A program made the translations under genes and the position numbers. Below the pieces are notes generated by a model. It worked only from the letters and a program-made list of their open reading frames with translations. It was not told where the DNA came from and ran no database searches. A stretch of 47,922 nt of DNA from Armatimonadota bacterium. Its GTDB lineage: Bacteria > Armatimonadota > Fimbriimonadia > Fimbriimonadales > ATM1. The stretch covers positions 1 through 47,922 of the forward strand of contig JAJPJR010000051.1 of the NCBI GenBank assembly GCA_021324165.1, read 5' to 3'. Within the stretch, counting starts at the first letter, position 1; the number at the start of each line of letters is the position of its first letter. Of the stretch, positions 33,147 through 40,670 are shown one piece after another.

Positions 33147-34595
33147 ATGAACTTGTGCGAAATCAGCGCGTCTCAAATGCGCGAACTGCTCGATGCCAAA
33201 AAAGTGAGCGCGCAAGAACTCGCAAAGGCGCACCTTGAACGGATTCATCGGCTCGATCCAACCGTCCGCGCGTTTTTGAAAGTGTGCGACGAGATTGCGC
33301 TCAAACAGGCCGGCGCCGCCCAAGAACGCATCATGCAAGGCGAAACCAACCCGCTGCTGGGAATTCCGTTCGCCTTGAAAGACAACATGGTTACCCAAGG
33401 GATCGAAACAACCTGCGCATCGAAGATTTTGGAAGGATGGAAACCTCCTTACGATTCGACCGTCGCATTGAGGCTCGCGCAACACGGCGCCGTGCTTTTG
33501 GGAAAAACCAATCTCGATGAATTCGCGATGGGTTCCAGCACAGAATTCAGCGGGTTTTTCCCCACGCGCAATCCGTGGGATCTTGCCCGAGTGCCTGGCG
33601 GAAGCAGCGGCGGCTCTGCGGCGGCTGTTGCCGCAGGGATGGCGCCGATCGCCTTCGGCTCCGACACCGGAGGAAGCGTCCGCCAGCCTGCCGCCCTGTG
33701 CGGCGTCGTGGGAATGAAACCCACCTATGGAAGGGTGAGCCGCTTCGGGTTGATCGCGTTTTCAAGCTCGCTCGATCAGATCGGACCTTTTGCCCGCAAC
33801 GTGCGCGATGCGATCTGGGCCTATGAGGCTTCGGCGGGAGTTGATCCGAACGATTCCACCATGCAAGATGCTCCCTACGATTCACAGATTGCGCATCGGC
33901 CCGCAAAGGCGCCGAAAATCGGCGTTCCCGAACAGGTGATGAATGAGAAGATTCAACCCGAGGTTCGCGCGCTCATGCAAAACGCAATCAAAAGCCTCAG
34001 CGATGCAGGGGCGGTCATCGAACAGGTTTCGCTTCCGATGATCGAACACGGAGTCTCAACTTATTACATCATCGCACCTGCCGAAGCGAGCAGCAACTTG
34101 GCGCGATACGACGGCGTGCGTTACGGCCTGAGAATCGAAGCGGAATCGGCATCGGAGATGATGCGCCGCGTGCGCGAGGCGGGATTCGGAAAAGAAGTCA
34201 AGGAGCGGATCATCATCGGCACTTACGTGCTTTCGTCAGGATATTACGACGCTTTTTATACCAAGGCGCACAAGGCAAGAACGCTGATGAAAACGCAGTT
34301 TCGGGAGATGTTCTCACGCTATGACGCGCTGCTGCTGCCAACGAGTCCCACAACCGCGTTCAAAATCGGCGAATTCGCAGGCGACCCGATGGCCCTGAAA
34401 ATCGCGGACTACTGCACCATTCCCGCCAACCTCGGCGGGTTCCCGGCCATCTCGATCAATGCCGGATATTCGGGCGGGCTCCCGGTCGGGCTGCAACTGG
34501 TTTGTGACAGTTTTTGCGAGCAGACCCTGTTCAGCATCGCGCTTCTTGCCGAATCTGTGCTCGGAGCGCCCAAAATGCCCGAACTCGTTACCTAA
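33147..34595 (+). CDS. gatA: Asp-tRNA(Asn)/Glu-tRNA(Gln) amidotransferase subunit A
   Basis: This 482-aa amidase-signature enzyme supplies ammonia from glutamine for tRNA-dependent amidation. The Ser-cisSer-Lys triad is intact: Lys78 in PFALKDNM, the cis-Ser in VPGGSSGGSAAAV (Ser153/154) and nucleophile Ser177 in FGSDTGGSVRQPAA. GVVGMKPTYGRVSRFG and SSLDQIGPF complete the family pattern. Start ATG 33147 follows the gatC stop by one base. Its presence implies that the organism lacks GlnRS and/or AsnRS and uses the indirect pathway. Confidence 0.97.
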   Translation: MNLCEISASQMRELLDAKKVSAQELAKAHLERIHRLDPTVRAFLKVCDEIALKQAGAAQERIMQGETNPLLGIPFALKDNMVTQGIETTCASKILEGWKPPYDSTVALRLAQHGAVLLGKTNLDEFAMGSSTEFSGFFPTRNPWDLARVPGGSSGGSAAAVAAGMAPIAFGSDTGGSVRQPAALCGVVGMKPTYGRVSRFGLIAFSSSLDQIGPFARNVRDAIWAYEASAGVDPNDSTMQDAPYDSQIAHRPAKAPKIGVPEQVMNEKIQPEVRALMQNAIKSLSDAGAVIEQVSLPMIEHGVSTYYIIAPAEASSNLARYDGVRYGLRIEAESASEMMRRVREAGFGKEVKERIIIGTYVLSSGYYDAFYTKAHKARTLMKTQFREMFSRYDALLLPTSPTTAFKIGEFAGDPMALKIADYCTIPANLGGFPAISINAGYSGGLPVGLQLVCDSFCEQTLFSIALLAESVLGAPKMPELVT

Positions 34596-34599
34596 GCCG

Positions 34600-35364
34600 A
34601 TGGATGTTCGCAAATCCGACCGCAAAACCCTCATTTTGTGTCTTTTCAACCTTTCGCGCATCTGGCCGCTGCTGCTTGCAATCGGTCTTTCATGGCTGTT
34701 GTGGAGTTTCGGGCTTCATCTGATGGCGGCAGCCGTGCTTCTTGTGAGTTCGGGAGTTTATGCCTACCTTGTGCGCGAGGATTTCCATAAGTCCAAATGG
34801 AAATGTCCAGAATTCAGATCGGTTTGGGATCAGATCATCGCGCGCAAGAAAAGCCTCGCAAGTGCATTGAAAAAAGCGCCGGAGTTCGTTCGCGAGGCGT
34901 TCCAATCAACTCCAAGCGCAGTCGAGCGCACCCAACGCAAACTGTACCAATCCACAAGAATCGCCGATCTGGTAAAAGCCGAAATTAACAAGAGCGAACA
35001 AAACCTTGGCAATCCAAGAGCGTTATTTGGAATCCGTTCCAACGATCAGCAGACCAGCGAACTATATCTGCAGGCCGACAAAAACGCTGCCGAATACCGG
35101 AAGTATTACGACAAAGTTTGGGCAAGGGTTACCCGCGTGGAAGCCCAATGCGCGGTTTTTGCAAGCGCGCTCGACGCGCTCAGAATTCGTCTGCTTGGAT
35201 ACCGGCTTCTTTCCAAAGACGATCGAACGCAGCTTGCCGAATTCGATCAAACCGCAGGCGAAATCGAAGGCCAGCTCACCGCAATTGATGCCGCGCTCAA
35301 GGAACTTGAACTGTTTCCTGATCTGCATGCGGAACCCGAAACGCAAGTCGAAAAGGTAGATTAA
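34600..35364 (+). CDS. Membrane-anchored coiled-coil protein
   Basis: The 254-aa protein has two adjacent hydrophobic segments (about 20-36 and 40-57) followed by a long, charged, largely helical cytoplasmic part with heptad-like runs (KKSLASALKKAPEFV, TRVEAQCAVFASALDALRIRL, GEIEGQLTAIDAALKELEL). I recognise no family. The ATG is four bases after the gatA stop, so it is likely in the gatCA transcript. tRNA-Arg follows 9 nt downstream. Confidence 0.72.
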   Translation: MDVRKSDRKTLILCLFNLSRIWPLLLAIGLSWLLWSFGLHLMAAAVLLVSSGVYAYLVREDFHKSKWKCPEFRSVWDQIIARKKSLASALKKAPEFVREAFQSTPSAVERTQRKLYQSTRIADLVKAEINKSEQNLGNPRALFGIRSNDQQTSELYLQADKNAAEYRKYYDKVWARVTRVEAQCAVFASALDALRIRLLGYRLLSKDDRTQLAEFDQTAGEIEGQLTAIDAALKELELFPDLHAEPETQVEKVD

Positions 35365-35373
35365 TTCGAAGAC

Positions 35374-35449
<76 letters not shown>

Positions 35450-35459
35450 ACTGAACCCG

Positions 35460-35732
35460 CTAACCGCGAACCGAGCGTTTTTCTACCTCATCCAGCCTGC
35501 GGTGAACCGATGCGAGCCGATCATCCAGATTCAATACGTGCTCGTTCAGCATGTTTTTCAGTTCTTGAATCTCGGTTCTCATCGCCTCGATTTGGGTGTC
35601 GCGCTGCTGCGTTCGATCACCGGCGCGCATTGTAAGTTCGGTCATATGACGCTGATGGCGCAGCACGAGCGCGATGATCGGAATCAAGAACGCCATCGCG
35701 CCAAGCAAGAATGGGAAAATCTCTTCGGTCAT
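35460..35732 (-). CDS. Small membrane/coiled-coil protein, third of three tandem paralogues
   Basis: The 90-aa protein has one N-terminal membrane segment (IFPFLLGAMAFLIPIIALVL) and then a heptad-patterned coiled coil (MRTEIQELKNML...LDDRLASVHRRLDEVEKR). Layout and size recall PspB-type small envelope proteins, but no specific family motif is visible. The ATG overlaps the stop of the preceding paralogue (35729-35732), so it is translationally coupled to the operon that starts with the HisB homologue. Confidence 0.72.
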   Translation of the reverse strand: MTEEIFPFLLGAMAFLIPIIALVLRHQRHMTELTMRAGDRTQQRDTQIEAMRTEIQELKNMLNEHVLNLDDRLASVHRRLDEVEKRSVRG

Positions 35733-36037
35733 ACCGATTTACGTTCTGAAGCGCGCTCGATGGATTCCACGCGACGCGAAAGTTGTTCAACGTTCTGATC
35801 CAAGCTCATCGCATGATCCATCAGAATCGTTCGCATTTCGTCCACTTTTCGTTCCAAAGATTGTATCTCTGACCGAACGCCTTCGTCTACGTTCGACTGC
35901 TTGTTCAGCAGTTCGGCCATGCTTCTTTGATGCTTGGTGAGCACAGCCACCAGCCCGATGAGCATCGGCAGTCCGATCGTGCAAAAAATCGCGATAATGG
36001 GAATCACTAAGCCCTCCGAAATATCCGCAACGTTCAT
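35729..36037 (-). CDS. Small membrane/coiled-coil protein, second of three tandem paralogues
   Basis: The 102-aa protein has a membrane segment at about 10-33 (VIPIIAIFCTIGLPMLIGLV) and a coiled coil ending DHAMSLDQNVEQLSRRVESIER, clearly related to the genes on both sides. It overlaps the first paralogue by four bases at its start and the third by four at its end. Function unknown; it may form a hetero-oligomer with its neighbours. Confidence 0.74.
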   Translation of the reverse strand: MNVADISEGLVIPIIAIFCTIGLPMLIGLVAVLTKHQRSMAELLNKQSNVDEGVRSEIQSLERKVDEMRTILMDHAMSLDQNVEQLSRRVESIERASERKSV

Positions 36038-36348
36038 TCTCTCAGTTTTGCCTGCCGGCTTTCCTCCAGCGCCTCCACTCGGCGGGTCAGCAGCTCAACG
36101 TTTCGATCAAGGCTCATCGAATGGTCAACCAACGTTTTGCGAAGCTCCGTCATCTCGTCGCGAAGCCTCTGCAGTTCGGCCTGAGCGCTTGACCGCACCC
36201 GCATCTCCATCTCCTTATTAAACCGGCCGTCTCTCAAAGTCGAGCGCCGAATCCTGCCGCCGATGCCGATCAGCATCACCATCATGCCGATCCCTACCAG
36301 AATCTGCACGACCGAATTGCTAAACAAAAGATGGAACGCTTCGCTCAC
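36034..36348 (-). CDS. Small membrane/coiled-coil protein, first of three tandem paralogues
   Basis: The 104-aa protein has a membrane segment at about 12-30 (VVQILVGIGMMVMLIGIGG), a basic stretch, and a coiled coil with DHSMSLDRNVELLTRRVEALEE. I place the start at GTG 36348 because AGGAA lies just upstream and the GTG overlaps the stop of the HisA-like gene (GTGA). The shared motif LD.NVE.L.RRVE..E ties it to the second paralogue and more loosely to the third. Confidence 0.72.
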   Translation of the reverse strand: MSEAFHLLFSNSVVQILVGIGMMVMLIGIGGRIRRSTLRDGRFNKEMEMRVRSSAQAELQRLRDEMTELRKTLVDHSMSLDRNVELLTRRVEALEESRQAKLRE

Positions 36349-36908
36349 GTCGTTTCCTGCCGGTTTTGTTCGGGTCGAATCACAACCGCCTCTAACTCTA
36401 CCGGCAACTGGCCGATTAGGTTTCGCTCCCTTTGCCACGCCTGGTGATCGCAGCACAGTTGAACACCCATCGAGCTGGCCGAGATCAACTCCAATTCCTC
36501 GTGCAGCCTGCCCCATTCGTCCACGTCAATCAGCACTCGGGCCGCCCCAATCTCCTTCAGAACGCCGGCTCGAAGGCCCACTGCCGAGAGCGGTATCCGG
36601 CAAACGCACCGGTCCCCAAGCACCCTGACAAAGTGCGCCGCCGATTGGGGGGTTCTCCAAAGGGCATCGCCGATGACCACGCGCGACACACCCAGCCCGA
36701 GCACCATCTCAGCCACGTGCACCAGGTTGATCCCTCCCCAATATTGGACGGGCACCGTCGCTTTCGAAACTGCCTCCAACAGCAAGCCGGGGTTTCCCGG
36801 CGCGCCCAAACGTTCGCTTTCAAAATCCTCGATGTGCACGAACGGAGCCGGCACAGGAGTGGAATCCGCTCCCAACAACACGGCTTGCACCACAGGGACG
36901 GCGGTCAA
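36345..36908 (-). CDS. Shortened, divergent HisA-like protein
   Basis: This protein of about 187 aa resembles the (beta/alpha)8 HisA isomerase of histidine synthesis: VPVQYWGGINLVHVAEMVLGLGVSRVVIGDALW at 52-84 matches the HisA/HisF VPVQVGGGI...GV.RVIIG block. It is about 50 residues shorter than true HisA; the N-terminal PAIDL strand with the catalytic Asp is missing and the VDLDGA strand reads VHIEDFE. It is unlikely to be a normal HisA. A TTG at 36908 overlapping the HisB-like stop (TTGA) is the likeliest start; no better start codon is seen. It sits in an overlapping operon with the HisB-like gene upstream. Confidence 0.65.
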   Translation of the reverse strand: MTAVPVVQAVLLGADSTPVPAPFVHIEDFESERLGAPGNPGLLLEAVSKATVPVQYWGGINLVHVAEMVLGLGVSRVVIGDALWRTPQSAAHFVRVLGDRCVCRIPLSAVGLRAGVLKEIGAARVLIDVDEWGRLHEELELISASSMGVQLCCDHQAWQRERNLIGQLPVELEAVVIRPEQNRQETT

Positions 36909-37474
36909 GTTTCGGTTGGCGTAACGGCCTTCCGAAGGGCGGCGCCCAGCCCTTTGAAAATCGCCATGCACGTAAGATGATTGTTGCTTCCCGCAAGCTT
37001 TTTAATGTGAAGAGTCAGCCCGGCGTGCTGCGCAAACGCCCTGAGAAACAGCTCGACGGAGTCCGCACTCAGACCGCCGATGCGGTCGGTGGTGAACGGC
37101 GCATCGAACGCAAGGTACGGACGGCCGAATAACTCGAGCGCGACCAGCACCAGGCTGTCATCTTGAGGAATCAGTTCGGATGCGAACTTTAGAATCTGCT
37201 TATCGTCGCCGAGCGCGTGGGCAAGCGCCCTGCCAAAGCAGATGCCGACGTTTTCAACTGTATGCACATCGTGCACCAGCAGGTCGCCCTCGGCGGTGAT
37301 TCCGATGTCGAATCGCCCGGCATAGGCAAGCAGCCCGATCATCGAATCGAGGTATCCGATCCCCGTATCAACGGTGGATTTCCTTTCGCCGTCAATATCG
37401 AGCACGAACCGCACGCGGCCGTGCGAGTTTTCATGTTCGATTTCGGCGTACCGCACTCCGGTCGGCTTGCTCAC
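36905..37474 (-). CDS. HisB-like (imidazoleglycerol-phosphate dehydratase fold) protein lacking metal ligands
   Basis: The 189-aa protein aligns along its whole length with IGPD (HisB): TVDTGIGYLDSMIGLLAY, GDLLVHDVHTVENVGICFG, IPQDDSLVLVALELFGRPYL, LTLHIKKLAGSNNH and FKGLGAALRKA. But active-site residues are changed: the DHML His is Ser44, the first His of DDHHTVED is Val70, the MDE motif is QDD, and of the HH..E cluster only His166 stays while Leu167 and Met170 replace His and Glu. It therefore probably cannot hold the two Mn ions. The GTG start at 37474 has TATAAT at 37496-37501. It heads a five-gene overlapping operon. Confidence 0.82.
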   Translation of the reverse strand: MSKPTGVRYAEIEHENSHGRVRFVLDIDGERKSTVDTGIGYLDSMIGLLAYAGRFDIGITAEGDLLVHDVHTVENVGICFGRALAHALGDDKQILKFASELIPQDDSLVLVALELFGRPYLAFDAPFTTDRIGGLSADSVELFLRAFAQHAGLTLHIKKLAGSNNHLTCMAIFKGLGAALRKAVTPTET

Positions 37475-37495
37475 AGGGCGGGCCTCATAAGTCTC

Positions 37496-37501
37496 ATTAT
37501 A
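37496..37501 (-). promoter_or_regulatory. -10 box for HisB-like operon
   Basis: Minus-strand TATAAT, a perfect -10, lies 21 nt before the GTG at 37474. Confidence 0.5.
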
Positions 37502-37509
37502 CGAAACGA

Positions 37510-37533
37510 CCGGCTGCGAACGTTCGCAGCCGG
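37510..37533 (-). terminator. Long palindromic hairpin after outer-membrane protein gene
   Basis: CCGGCTGCGAA (37510-37520) and TTCGCAGCCGG (37523-37533) form a perfect 11-bp inverted repeat. It lies between the outer-membrane-type gene and the HisB-like operon, and the minus-strand sequence after it (CGTTTCGT) is only mildly T-rich. Confidence 0.6.
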
Positions 37534-37561
37534 CCGAAATGGAGATAACAAACCTGGCGCG

Positions 37562-38083
37562 TTAGAACCGAACGCCGAAATATACGGCTGCGCCGCTTCC
37601 GCTGACGTTCGTCGAGCCGTGCTTGTCGGTGAAAAAGATGTCCGCCTCCACAAAGTAGTTCTCTTTAAACTCCACTCCAAGCGCGGCTTTCGCCGAAAAA
37701 ACGAAGTCCGACGGGGAGAAATCGAGCATCGCGCCGCCGATTCCCGCCTGCCAATACGTTCGGTTTCCCACGTCGCCCGAATACCACCTTTGGCTCAAGG
37801 TGATCGGGACGATGTTTGCGTTGGTTCCGCCGTTGTGAGTCGCCCAGTCAATCGAGACCACGGTTTGAGCCTGTGGGAACAGCCTTCCGGGTACTTCCAG
37901 GTCAACGCCGAGAGTCAGCCAGATCTTCGCAAGGTCGCGAAGTTCGTTTTCAAAAGGCAAAAAGGCGCCGATCCGTCCCGAAAGACGGGATTTCGCCCAG
38001 TCCTCGCTGTTTTGTGCAAAAGCGGCAGAGCCGCCGGCAAGCAAGGCGAGAGCAAACGCGCCCGGTGCGAAGATACGCTTCAT
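37562..38083 (-). CDS. Outer-membrane beta-barrel-like protein
   Basis: The 173-aa protein has a clear signal peptide (MKRIFAPGAFALALLAGGSAAFAQ) and then alternating amphipathic strands (RIGAFLPF, LTLGVDLEVP, VVSIDWAT, LSQRWY, YWQAGIGGAML, FSAKAALGVEF, YFVEADIFFT) ending in AAVYFGVRF, the terminal aromatic residue expected for outer-membrane barrels. Function unknown. The start at ATG 38083 has GGAGGATC just upstream; TACAAT at 38142-38147 (minus strand) is a -10 candidate with a leader of about 55 nt. Confidence 0.78.
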   Translation of the reverse strand: MKRIFAPGAFALALLAGGSAAFAQNSEDWAKSRLSGRIGAFLPFENELRDLAKIWLTLGVDLEVPGRLFPQAQTVVSIDWATHNGGTNANIVPITLSQRWYSGDVGNRTYWQAGIGGAMLDFSPSDFVFSAKAALGVEFKENYFVEADIFFTDKHGSTNVSGSGAAVYFGVRF

Positions 38084-38167
38084 TAGAGAGATCCTCCTTC
38101 CAAATTGGTGCCGATCGCCCGCTTCCTGCGGACTTACTCCTATTGTAGCCGCTCCGGGCGGCATCGG

Positions 38168-38590
38168 TCAAACCATCTCCCCGGCGCCGAACCACACCGC
38201 CAGCTCCCGGCTGGCCGATTCAGCATCCGCGCTGCCGTGAACGATGTTCTTTTCGATCGAAAGCGCATAATCGCCGCGGATCGTGCCTGGAGCCGCATCG
38301 GCCGCGTTGGTCACACCCATCGTCGCCCGGCACGCCTTGATCGCGTTCTCTCCTTCCAACGCCATCGCCACCACCGGCCCCGAAAGCAGATAATCCACCA
38401 GGGCATCGTAAAACGGTTTGCCCGCGTGCTCGGCGTAATGGGTTTCTACCAGCGCCTTTTCAGGACGCACGATTTTCAGGCCGCACAGCCTAAGCCCTCG
38501 CGATTCAAAACGTCTGATCACTTCGCCCACCAACCCCCGCTCAACACCGTCGGGCTTCACAAGTATCAGGGTGCGTTCGAGTTTAGACAC
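38168..38590 (-). CDS. ndk: Nucleoside diphosphate kinase
   Basis: This 140-aa enzyme balances nucleoside triphosphate pools through a phospho-His intermediate. Features: ERTLILVKPDGVERGLVGEVIRRFE, GPVVAMALEGENAI, RATMGVTNAADAAPGTIRGDYA and the active-site motif NIVHGSADAESA with the catalytic His. Length is standard. The start is GTG 38590 with TATTCT 8 nt upstream. It is divergent from the aminotransferase gene. Confidence 0.96.
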   Translation of the reverse strand: MSKLERTLILVKPDGVERGLVGEVIRRFESRGLRLCGLKIVRPEKALVETHYAEHAGKPFYDALVDYLLSGPVVAMALEGENAIKACRATMGVTNAADAAPGTIRGDYALSIEKNIVHGSADAESASRELAVWFGAGEMV

Positions 38591-38598
38591 GGGGGCGC

Positions 38599-38604
38599 AG
38601 AATA
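38599..38604 (-). promoter_or_regulatory. -10 box for ndk
   Basis: Minus-strand TATTCT, 8 nt before the GTG at 38590. Confidence 0.45.
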
Positions 38605-38622
38605 CCCTCGCGCGTGGTCGGG

Positions 38623-38628
38623 CATAAT
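38623..38628 (+). promoter_or_regulatory. -10 box for aminotransferase operon
   Basis: CATAAT, 6 nt before the ATG at 38635. Confidence 0.5.
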
Positions 38629-38634
38629 CAGATC

Positions 38635-39909
38635 ATGCCTGAAAGCTTCACCGAAGACGACGCAGTTTTGGGGAGAGTGATTTATCAGTACAACCGGTTC
38701 GTGAATCCCGGATTGGCGCGGTTGCTTGCGTTCGCCGGATACGGCGTCGAACAGAGAGCCGAGGGCTGCTACCTGTATGACCACACCGGCAGAAAGTTTT
38801 TGGACTGCCTCGGCGGCTACGGAATGTTTGGCTTGGGGCACCGCCACCCAAGGCTGATCGCAGCCGCAAAACAAGCGCTCGATGAACAGCCGATGCCAAG
38901 CAAAGTGTTTTTCAGCGCGCACGTGGGAGCGCTTGCAGAAAAGCTGGCCGAGATCACTCCCGGCGATCTGCAGTTCTCGTTCTTTTGCAACAGCGGCACC
39001 GAAGCAGTGGAAGGCGCCGTGAAAGCGGCCCGCGCCGCATCAGGCAGGCACGGCATCATCTCCACACACGGCGGATATCACGGAAAATCGTTTGGATCAC
39101 TTTCATTAACAGGGCGCGAAAAGTTTCAAAAGCCGTTCGAGCCGCTGCTTTCCGGCGTAAAGTTCGTTCAGTTTGGCGACGCCGCGGCCGTTGAAAAAGC
39201 GGTAGACGGTTCGATCGGTGCCGTGATCGTTGAACCGATTCAAGGAGAAAGCGGAATTCATGTTCCGCCCGAAGGCTACTTGCGCGAGATCAGAAAGATT
39301 TGTGACGAACGCGGCATCGTTTTCATTTTGGATGAGGTTCAGACAGGCTTCGCGCGAACCGGCGATATGTTCGCTATGAATCATGAGCAAGTGGTGCCCG
39401 ATATCGCAACCTTCGCTAAAGGTTTGAGCGGCGGAATCGTGCCGATAGGCGCGTTCATGGGCACGCCGAAAGTTTGGGACGCGCTTTTTGGCGAAAACCC
39501 GGTGGTTCATACCAGCACTTTCGGAGGCGGCCCCCTTGCCTGCAGAGTTGCGCTTGCCGCAATCGAAGTGATCGAAGAAGAACGCCTTTGTGAAAACAGC
39601 AGCGCGCGCGGTGAACAGATGCTGAAAGGCCTTCAACAAGTCAAAAACCGGTTCCCTGAACTTCTGAGCGCGGTGCGGGGAAGAGGACTGATGATCGGCG
39701 CCGAGTTCGCGATTGACGATGCCGCGGAGCTTTGCATTGCACAGATGGTAAAGCGCGACGTGGTTGCCGCATACACATTGAATAACCCGCGCGTCATCAG
39801 GTTTGAACCGCCTTTGACGATCAATCATGCCCAAGTGGATGAAGCGGTCAACGTGTTTGGCGAAGCGGTTGCCGAAACGGCCGAACTGGTTGCAGCGGTG
39901 AACGCATGA
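38635..39909 (+). CDS. Class III PLP-dependent aminotransferase (putrescine/ornithine type)
   Basis: The 424-aa fold-type I enzyme has FLDCLGGYGMFGLGHRHP, FCNSGTEAVEGAVKAAR, HGGYHGKSFGSLSLTGR, ILDEVQTGFARTG and the PLP lysine Lys262 in ATFAKGLSGG, followed by HTSTFGGGPLACR. The spacing and TFGG motif resemble putrescine and acetylornithine aminotransferases, which move amino groups to 2-oxoglutarate; the exact substrate is open. Start ATG 38635 fits the CATAAT six bases upstream; an in-frame codon at 38614 lies before that box. The stop overlaps the next gene (ATGA). Confidence 0.9.
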   Translation: MPESFTEDDAVLGRVIYQYNRFVNPGLARLLAFAGYGVEQRAEGCYLYDHTGRKFLDCLGGYGMFGLGHRHPRLIAAAKQALDEQPMPSKVFFSAHVGALAEKLAEITPGDLQFSFFCNSGTEAVEGAVKAARAASGRHGIISTHGGYHGKSFGSLSLTGREKFQKPFEPLLSGVKFVQFGDAAAVEKAVDGSIGAVIVEPIQGESGIHVPPEGYLREIRKICDERGIVFILDEVQTGFARTGDMFAMNHEQVVPDIATFAKGLSGGIVPIGAFMGTPKVWDALFGENPVVHTSTFGGGPLACRVALAAIEVIEEERLCENSSARGEQMLKGLQQVKNRFPELLSAVRGRGLMIGAEFAIDDAAELCIAQMVKRDVVAAYTLNNPRVIRFEPPLTINHAQVDEAVNVFGEAVAETAELVAAVNA

Positions 39910-40670
39910 GGGTGCTGTCTGACCAGGTCGCATTAGATCGCCCCGGCGAAGACCTGCTTTATGACCTTTTTATGCCCGCGACGGGGTCGAATGTGCCTGC
40001 GGTGATCTGCATTCACGGCGGCGGCTGGATCAGCGGCGACCGATCCGAAATGCATCCCGTGGCGCAGCGTTTCGCAGAAAACGGATTTGCGGCGATTTGC
40101 GCCGGATACAGGCTCGCGCCGCTGCATCCTTACCCAGCCGCGATCGAAGACTGTCAAAACCTTGTTGTGCATCTGCGCCAAAACGCATCCAACTTGGGAA
40201 TCCTTACGAACTCGATCGCCGCGTTCGGAAACAGCGCCGGAGGTTTTTTGGCAGCATGCCTTGCGGTGCGGGATCGCCCAGCAGAGTTTTCTTCGCGCGT
40301 AGATGCGGCGGTTGATATTTGCGGACTGACCGACCTTACTGAACCCCAAAAGCAGCACCCCGATATCTCTTGGGATTTCATCAATCAGTTTATGGGAGTC
40401 AAATATGAGGCCGACTCCGCAAAATGGATCGAAGCGAGCCCCGTTTATCATGTGGACGAACTGACCGCGCCGATGCTCATTATGCACGGCGATGAAGACG
40501 ACATCGTTTGGATCGAACAAAGCAAAAAACTCTTTACGGCCCTGCAACTGCATGGCGTGCCGTCGCGTTTTGAAATCCTTTCAGGCGAAGGGCACTCGTT
40601 TTCGATCCAGGCTTTCGAACGAATCCTGAACGAATCGTATGAATTTCTTCGTGAGTGTTTTTCGAAATGA
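39906..40670 (+). CDS. Alpha/beta hydrolase (HSL/BD-FAE-like esterase)
   Basis: This 254-aa cytoplasmic esterase has the HGGGW oxyanion motif (VICIHGGGWISGDRSE), AGYRLAPLHPYPAAIEDCQ, the nucleophile elbow GNSAGGFLAA, an acidic residue in HGDEDDIVW and a C-terminal His in GEGHSF. This pattern is typical of the hormone-sensitive-lipase/kynurenine-formamidase-like group. ATG 39906 overlaps the aminotransferase stop and its own stop overlaps the aldolase ATG. With amino-acid enzymes on both sides, a formamidase or ester role in amino-acid breakdown is possible but unproved. Confidence 0.88.
   Translation: MRVLSDQVALDRPGEDLLYDLFMPATGSNVPAVICIHGGGWISGDRSEMHPVAQRFAENGFAAICAGYRLAPLHPYPAAIEDCQNLVVHLRQNASNLGILTNSIAAFGNSAGGFLAACLAVRDRPAEFSSRVDAAVDICGLTDLTEPQKQHPDISWDFINQFMGVKYEADSAKWIEASPVYHVDELTAPMLIMHGDEDDIVWIEQSKKLFTALQLHGVPSRFEILSGEGHSFSIQAFERILNESYEFLRECFSK

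Noticed and set aside
39106-39933. Minus-strand frame of 275 codons opposite the aminotransferase
   Set aside because: Shadow; the aminotransferase strand has the PLP lysine and all family motifs.
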